Source: CAYLZW01 sp964388085
GTDB taxonomy: Bacteria; Myxococcota; UBA727; CAYLZW01
Assembly: GCA_964388085.1 (NCBI GenBank)
Contig: CAYLZW010000042.1
Location: forward strand, 1-28,579
DNA: 28,579 nt
Direction: 5' to 3'
Below the pieces are notes generated by a model that saw only the letters and a list, made by a program, of their open reading frames with translations, was not told where the DNA came from and did not search any database. A program made the position numbers and the translations under genes. How positions within the stretch are numbered: the stretch's first letter is position 1; each line of letters opens with the position of its first letter. This document shows, piece after piece, positions 24,138 through 28,579 of this stretch.

Positions 24138-24497
24138 GTGCCTCGCCTCACGCTCCTGCCCATGCCCGGTCATCCGTTGAACCGCGGCGGTGATCCGCCG
24201 GAGTCGCGCGCCGTCGTGCTCGAGGTGCCCCACGGGCAGAGCGTGCTCGACGCTGCCAGCGAGGCCGGCTTCCTCATCGCGACCCGCTGCGGCGGCGTCG
24301 CCGACTGCAAGACCTGTCGCGTCGAGGTTCCGCTTGGGGCTGATCGCGACGACGGGCTCACACCCATCGACGACTTCGAGCAGGAGGCGCTCGACGAGGT
24401 GCACGCCTCAGGGCGGGCCCGGCTCTCTTGTCAGGCCCATGTCATCGCCGACGTCACGCTGCTCGTGCCGGACCCTGCCTCCATGGAGGACGAGTGA
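24138..24497 (+). CDS. [2Fe-2S] ferredoxin
   Basis: A 119-residue protein starts at GTG 4 nt after the amidohydrolase stop. It has the beta-grasp ferredoxin pattern: SVLDAASEAGFLIATRCGGVADCKTC, with cluster ligands C51, C57, C60 and C98 (RLSCQA). The spacing CX5CX2C resembles adrenodoxin-type rather than plant-type ferredoxins. It carries electrons to or from an oxidoreductase. The stop overlaps the pyrD start by GTGA, so they are likely co-translated. Whether it exchanges electrons with the dihydroorotate dehydrogenase is unknown, since class 2 enzymes normally use quinone. Confidence 0.9.
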   Translation: MPRLTLLPMPGHPLNRGGDPPESRAVVLEVPHGQSVLDAASEAGFLIATRCGGVADCKTCRVEVPLGADRDDGLTPIDDFEQEALDEVHASGRARLSCQAHVIADVTLLVPDPASMEDE

Positions 24498-25558
24498 CGA
24501 ACGCGCTCGCGCCCCGCTCGCGCCCGTCCTCGTCGTGGAGCCTGCTGCGTACGGCGCTGTTCTCGCTCGACGCCGAGCGCGCGCATCGGCTGGCCATGCG
24601 CTCGCTGTCGCTCTACTCGCGTGTCTGTGCGGCGCCACGCGAGGACGATGTCGCGCGACATCCCGCGCTCGGACGCGAGCTGTTCGGGGTCCGCTTCCCG
24701 AACCTCCTCGGGCTCGCGGCCGGCTTCGACAAGGACGCCGAGGCGGTGCCCGCGTGGGGCTCCCTCGGCTTCGGCTTCGTCGAGGTCGGCACTGTCACCT
24801 GGCACGCGCAGCCGGGCAATCCGAAGCCCCGCCTGTTCCGTCTGCCCGGCGACGGCGCGCTCTTGAACCGCATGGGCTTCAACAACGAGGGCGCCGAGCA
24901 CGTCGCTGCGCGGCTCGAGCGTTGGCGTGCGAGAGGTCGCGTGGCGGTGCCGGTGGGCGTGAACCTCGGCAAGTCGAAGATCACGCCGAACGAGGACGCG
25001 CCGGACGACTACCGGCGCTCCTTCGAGCGCTGCGCTGACGTCGCCGACTACGTGGTGGTGAACGTCTCGAGCCCCAACACGCCAGGCCTGCGTGATCTCC
25101 AGGCCGAGGGGGAGCTGCAGAGGCTGCTCACGGCGCTCGCGGAGGCGAACGCGAAGCGCTCCACCGCGCGGCCGCTGCTGCTCAAGATCGCGCCCGATCT
25201 CGACGACGAGGCCGCGCTCTCCTGCGCGCGCGTAGCGAGCGAGCATGACTTCCGCGGCCTGATCGTCAGCAACACCACCATCTCCCGCGCGGGCCTACGC
25301 GGCCCTATCCCCGACGGACCCGGCGGCATCTCCGGTCGGCCGCTGTTCACGCGCAGCACCGAGCTGCTGGGGCTGCTCGCGCGGGAGCAGCGCGCGCTCG
25401 CCCTCGTCGCTGCCGGCGGTATCTGCGACGCTGCCGACGCGCGCGCCAAGCTCGACGCGGGCGCGGATCTGCTGCAGGTGTACACGGGCTTCGTTTACGG
25501 CGGCCCGAGCTTCCCGCGACGGCTGCTCGCGGACCTCGCCGTGCAGACGAATCGCTAG
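24494..25558 (+). CDS. pyrD: Dihydroorotate dehydrogenase (class 2, quinone)
   Basis: The 354-residue protein catalyses the fourth step of pyrimidine synthesis, oxidising dihydroorotate to orotate with FMN. The N-terminal helical extension (LLRTALFSLDAERAHRLAMRSL) is the membrane- and quinone-associated part that defines class 2. Barrel motifs follow: GLAAGFDKDAEAV (72-84), GFVEVGTVTWHAQPGNPKPR, NRMGFNNEG, and NVSSPNTPGLR (190-200) with S193 as the catalytic base. ISGRPLF and a C-terminal phosphate-binding loop (VAAGGI) complete the set. The GTG start overlaps the ferredoxin stop. Its TAG stop lies within a CTAG shared with the convergent gene. Confidence 0.96.
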   Translation: MTNALAPRSRPSSSWSLLRTALFSLDAERAHRLAMRSLSLYSRVCAAPREDDVARHPALGRELFGVRFPNLLGLAAGFDKDAEAVPAWGSLGFGFVEVGTVTWHAQPGNPKPRLFRLPGDGALLNRMGFNNEGAEHVAARLERWRARGRVAVPVGVNLGKSKITPNEDAPDDYRRSFERCADVADYVVVNVSSPNTPGLRDLQAEGELQRLLTALAEANAKRSTARPLLLKIAPDLDDEAALSCARVASEHDFRGLIVSNTTISRAGLRGPIPDGPGGISGRPLFTRSTELLGLLAREQRALALVAAGGICDAADARAKLDAGADLLQVYTGFVYGGPSFPRRLLADLAVQTNR

Positions 25559-26385
25559 CGGACCAGGTGGCGAGCGACGACGTCACCACCGCGCTCGAGG
25601 GCGCGCACGAGCGCTCGGCTGCCGCGCGGAAAGCGCCGCGGCGCAAGGTCTTTGACGTGCCTGCCGCCCTCGTCGTCGAGCTGCAGGCCACCATCGTGCG
25701 GCAGGGTCTCGACCCGGTAGTAGCTGCTGCGGCAGACGCCGAGGCCGAGCCAGGCATGCGCGCGCTCGCGCTCGAGCGACGCCAACAGCGAGTGGTCTCC
25801 GAGAAGGGCGAGGCAGCGGTCGTCCACCGGCAGGCTGACGAGGTGAACCATGAGCTCGCGGCGCGCGCTGCCGATGAGCATCGTCGCCCGCACACTCCCG
25901 TCGCCACCGGCAGCGCACGACGAGAGCTTGTCACCGAACGCGAGATCGAGGGCGTGTCGTACGTCCGCTGGCGAGCGCACGAACGCGCCCGTGGGGTTGT
26001 CGACGACGTCACGGAAGCTGCCGAAGCCGGTGACGACGATGTGCAACGGTCCATCCGGAACCGAGCGGACGAGCTCGTGTGCGAAGCCCGCCAAGGCGGC
26101 GGCGACCACCTGCCGCGTCTCGCGGTGGCGATCCTCGCTGACGACGTCCTCGGCCGCGCCCTGGAGCGTTCGCGCGTCGGGCGGCACGTGCAGAAAGCCG
26201 ATGAGGGGATCGCCCTCGTCGTCGCGCGCGAGCGGCGCCCTCCCCCGCTCGACGGCCAGGTGCCCGACGAAGAGCGCGTGCGCGCAATAGTATTGGCCGG
26301 CGTCGTCGCTCTCGCGCGCGTCCGGCAGCGGAGCCGGCAACAGGCGCGGGCGCGCGGGCTCGCCCCGGGCGGGGTCGGCGCTCAT
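25555..26385 (-). CDS. Circularly permuted peptidase C15 (pyroglutamyl peptidase I)-like protein
   Basis: The 276-residue protein has all C15 motifs but in rotated order. Normal Pcp runs: TGF-x-PF strand at the N-terminus, catalytic Glu (about 80), Cys (AGTFVCNH, about 144), His (GFIHIP, about 168). Here the Cys segment comes first, SDDAGQYYCAHALF (26-39, C34), then IGFLHVP (62-68, H66), then a helix, then the normal N-terminal strand HIVVTGFGSF with DNPTGAF (115-135), and last GLGVCRSSYYRVET (214-227, E226) with DDEG. The C-terminal helix RALVRALERGG ends where normal Pcp would enter the Cys strand. So the whole triad is kept and the chain is opened just before the Cys strand. The family removes N-terminal pyroglutamate, but activity here is inferred. 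The ATG overlaps the coaBC stop (ATGA) with no clear ribosome site, and the stop shares CTAG with pyrD. Confidence 0.75.
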   Translation of the reverse strand: MSADPARGEPARPRLLPAPLPDARESDDAGQYYCAHALFVGHLAVERGRAPLARDDEGDPLIGFLHVPPDARTLQGAAEDVVSEDRHRETRQVVAAALAGFAHELVRSVPDGPLHIVVTGFGSFRDVVDNPTGAFVRSPADVRHALDLAFGDKLSSCAAGGDGSVRATMLIGSARRELMVHLVSLPVDDRCLALLGDHSLLASLERERAHAWLGLGVCRSSYYRVETLPHDGGLQLDDEGGRHVKDLAPRRFPRGSRALVRALERGGDVVARHLVR

Positions 26386-27596
26386 GCGCGCGCTCGCAAC
26401 AGATCGCGCACGGCGTCGAGCACGCCGTCGGCCAGCGTCAGCTTGCTGCCGCGGCCGAGGTCCTTCGGCTCGCCCTCCTTGAAGTGCAGCACCAGGTGGT
26501 TGTCCTCGCTGTCGAAGCCGAGGCCGGGCGCGGACACGTCGTTGGCGCAGATGACGTCGCAGCGCTTTTGCTCGAGCTTCTTGCGCGCGTTCCGCGCCAC
26601 ATCGCTCGTCTCCGCGGCGAAGCCCACCAGCACCGGGCGCTCGCCGCGCGCGCCGACGGCGGCGAGGATGTCGGGCGTGCGCTCGAAGGCGACGTCGAGC
26701 CCGCCGCTCGCCTTCTTGATCTTCTCGAGCTGCACCGCCGCGGGCCGAAAGTCCGCGACCGCGGCGGCGAGGATGGCCGCGTCGACGTGCCGCTCCTCGA
26801 GGGCGCTCATGACGGCGTCGTGCATCTCTTGAGCGCTGCGCACGGGGACCATCTCGATGCCTTGTCCGGTCGGCAGCGGGGCCGAGGTGCGCCCATGCAC
26901 GAGCGTGACGCGCGCCCCTCGCCGGCTCGCCGCGGTCGCGAGCGCGAAGCCCATGCGCCCGCTCGAGCGGTTCGTGAGGTAGCGGACCGGGTCGATGTCC
27001 TCGGCCGTCGGCCCGGCGGTGATGACGACGTGCCGCCGCTCGAGGTCAGGCTCGGTGAGCGCGCGACGCGCGGCCTCGAGGATACGCTCGAGCGACGCCA
27101 GCCTGCCCTCGCCCACGCGGCCGGAGGCGAGCTTGCCGTCGTCGGGATCGACGAGGATGGCGCCGCGGCTGCGCAAGAGCTCTACGTTCTCCTGCGTCGC
27201 CGGGTGCTGCCACATGCGCGTCTCCATGGCGGGCGCCACGACGAGCGGCGCGCGCACCGAGAGCAAGGTAGCGAGCAGCGCCTCGTCCGCCATGCCGTGC
27301 GCCATCTTCGCCAGCAGGTTGGCGCTCGCGGGCGCGACGATGGCGAGATCGGCCTCGTACGCCTGCTCGACGTGCGGGATGCGGCCGTCGTCCATCTCGA
27401 GCACATCGGTCAGGCACGGTCGCCCGGTGAGCGCCTCGAAGGTGAGCGGCGTGACGAAGCGCGTCGCCGAGCGGGTCGGCGCCACGCGCACGCTCGCGCC
27501 CTCGGCGACGAGCTGGCGCGCGAGATCGCAGGCCTTGAAAGCGGCGATGCTACCGGCCACGCCGAGCAATACGTGCTTGTTCTGAAGCGGTTCCAT
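26382..27596 (-). CDS. coaBC: Bifunctional phosphopantothenoylcysteine decarboxylase/synthase
   Basis: The 404-residue protein performs two steps of coenzyme A synthesis: joining cysteine to 4'-phosphopantothenate, then FMN-dependent decarboxylation. The start MEPLQNKHVLLGVAGSIAAFK is canonical; a 67-residue upstream extension was rejected. The CoaC domain (1-180) has H75 (RIPHVEQ), PASANLLAKMAHGMADEALL and PAMETRMW. The CoaB domain (about 188-404) has TAGPTAEDIDPVRYLTNRSSG, ILAAAVADFRP and KIKK. Two positions differ from E. coli Dfp: Glu replaces Asn in the PxMNxxMW motif (residue 125), and Ser replaces the catalytic clamp Cys (LASGRVGEGR, S158). It overlaps the C15-like gene downstream. Confidence 0.95.
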   Translation of the reverse strand: MEPLQNKHVLLGVAGSIAAFKACDLARQLVAEGASVRVAPTRSATRFVTPLTFEALTGRPCLTDVLEMDDGRIPHVEQAYEADLAIVAPASANLLAKMAHGMADEALLATLLSVRAPLVVAPAMETRMWQHPATQENVELLRSRGAILVDPDDGKLASGRVGEGRLASLERILEAARRALTEPDLERRHVVITAGPTAEDIDPVRYLTNRSSGRMGFALATAASRRGARVTLVHGRTSAPLPTGQGIEMVPVRSAQEMHDAVMSALEERHVDAAILAAAVADFRPAAVQLEKIKKASGGLDVAFERTPDILAAVGARGERPVLVGFAAETSDVARNARKKLEQKRCDVICANDVSAPGLGFDSEDNHLVLHFKEGEPKDLGRGSKLTLADGVLDAVRDLLRARA

Positions 27597-27674
27597 GCAG
27601 GCGAAGGTAATGCTCTCGGCACCCCAATGCACTGGCCCTTGTCGTGAGCGGCCCAAGCAGGCAGATCCCCACGC

Positions 27675-28579
27675 ATGCCCGAGCTCGATGACACAACCCT
27701 CGCGAAGGCCGGCGCGGACCTCTTGAGCCCCCTGCGCCAGACGCGCGAGGAGGCCGAGCGCACGCTGCTCGCCGCGCGCGATCGCGCCGTGCCGCACCTC
27801 GTGAACGCGTTCGAGCGCGCCGTCGCCACGCGAGCCGAGCCTGGCCTGAGCGGACGTGTCGCGCTGCTGCTCGGTGCCTATCGCGCGCGCGACGCGCTGC
27901 CGGCGCTGTACGACGCCGCGTTACAGACGGACTGCGCCGCCGACGACCGCGCGCTGGTGGCCCGCGCCATCGCCGAGATCGTCGACGGCCGCGACGCCTT
28001 CGACGACCGCGCGCGCGAGGCGCTCGAGGCGCTCGCCGCCGCCGACGACCGATTCGTGCGCGCGTTCGCCGCCCGGGGCTTCGCCGCGCTCGGCGACCTG
28101 CGCAGCCGCTCCCGCATCGAAGCGCTCGCGTCCGACGGGGACGCCTACGTGCGCGAGACCGCGGCCGAGATGCTGAAGCGCCTCGGCGCCGCCGAAGCCG
28201 AGCAGCGAGCGGCGGGCATCGACATCTCGGACTTCGCCGCGCTGCTCGAGCAGGCGGAGTCGGCGGGGGGCCCGCTGCGTCCCTGGCTCGACGATCTCGG
28301 CGACGAGCGCCGCCAGGTGCGCGAGGCGGCCATCGTGCAGCTCGTGAAGGCGGGCAAGGAGGCGGTGCCCTTCCTGCTCGACGCGCTGAACCAGCCGAGC
28401 CCCTTGCCCCGCATCGGCGCCGCCCTCGCCCTCGGCCGCATCCAGGCGCCGGAGGCGGCCGGCCCGCTGCTCATCGCGGCCACGGCCCCGGCGCGCAGCG
28501 AGCGGGAGCGCGAGCTCGTCCCGGTAGCGCTGCGCGCGCTCGCCAACTGCCTCACCGGCGTCGAGGAGGGCCTCGCCCC
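27675..28579 (+). CDS. HEAT-repeat-like protein (3' end outside window)
   Basis: An open frame starts at ATG 27675 and continues past the window edge with at least 301 codons. It encodes tandem alpha-helical pairs typical of HEAT or PBS-lyase HEAT-like repeats: RAFAARGFAALGDLRSRSRIEALA, YVRETAAEMLKRLG, QVREAAIVQLVKAGKEAVPFL and PRIGAALALGRIQAPEAAGPLL. Helices are rich in Ala, Leu, Arg, Glu. Such proteins are scaffolds that bind proteins or nucleic acids. No signal peptide or catalytic motif is visible in the part seen. It is divergent from coaBC with a 78-bp gap. Function cannot be inferred. Confidence 0.8.
   Translation, partial: MPELDDTTLAKAGADLLSPLRQTREEAERTLLAARDRAVPHLVNAFERAVATRAEPGLSGRVALLLGAYRARDALPALYDAALQTDCAADDRALVARAIAEIVDGRDAFDDRAREALEALAAADDRFVRAFAARGFAALGDLRSRSRIEALASDGDAYVRETAAEMLKRLGAAEAEQRAAGIDISDFAALLEQAESAGGPLRPWLDDLGDERRQVREAAIVQLVKAGKEAVPFLLDALNQPSPLPRIGAALALGRIQAPEAAGPLLIAATAPARSERERELVPVALRALANCLTGVEEGLA

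Noticed and set aside
25555..26385. Rearranged C15 motifs as the result of frameshift or two truncated genes
   Set aside because: All motifs are in one uninterrupted frame with one start and one stop. A frameshift cannot reverse their order.

Overview
The window is very GC-rich, densely coded DNA from a Gram-negative bacterium. TamB, ADP-heptose enzymes and ADP-heptosyltransferase-like proteins point to an outer membrane. High GC, a strong sigma-54-type promoter and the gene content suggest Myxococcota (Polyangia-like), but no taxonomic marker proves this. There is no phage, transposase or CRISPR array; the left third is accessory glycan biosynthesis and the rest is mostly housekeeping.

Region 1 (1-12906). 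A tRNA-Ser(UGA) is followed by an MFS transporter and a convergent family 2 glycosyltransferase whose 3' ends overlap by 92 bp. From a divergent control region with a textbook -24/-12 promoter (2582-2596) runs a nine-gene operon: O-carbamoyltransferase, a fusion of GT2, membrane helices and a GmhB-like phosphatase, GT9, an unassigned GT-B transferase, GT4, GmhA, HldE, a short-chain dehydrogenase and a second GT9. Nearly every junction overlaps by 1-14 nt. Together the genes can make an ADP-heptose from sedoheptulose 7-phosphate, build it into a glycan with several transferases, and carbamoylate the product. No HldD-type epimerase is present.

Region 2 (12909-15863). On the minus strand lies the classic prs-rplY-pth block, with a terminator-like hairpin between rplY and pth. 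A divergent ybeD-like gene sits beside prs.

Region 3 (15886-21781). A three-helix DUF3592-like membrane protein is divergent from a 1380-residue TamB. On the opposite strand follow a small unknown protein and an ArsC/YfgD-type reductase.

Region 4 (21892-28579). An aldo/keto reductase and an amidohydrolase are each preceded by the same 22-bp sequence. Then come a [2Fe-2S] ferredoxin coupled to pyrD and, on the minus strand, coaBC coupled to a 276-residue protein. That last protein carries all the peptidase C15 (pyroglutamyl peptidase I) motifs in circularly permuted order: Cys and His segments at the N-terminus, Glu segment at the C-terminus. This is the most unusual thing in the window. A HEAT-repeat-like protein runs off the right edge.
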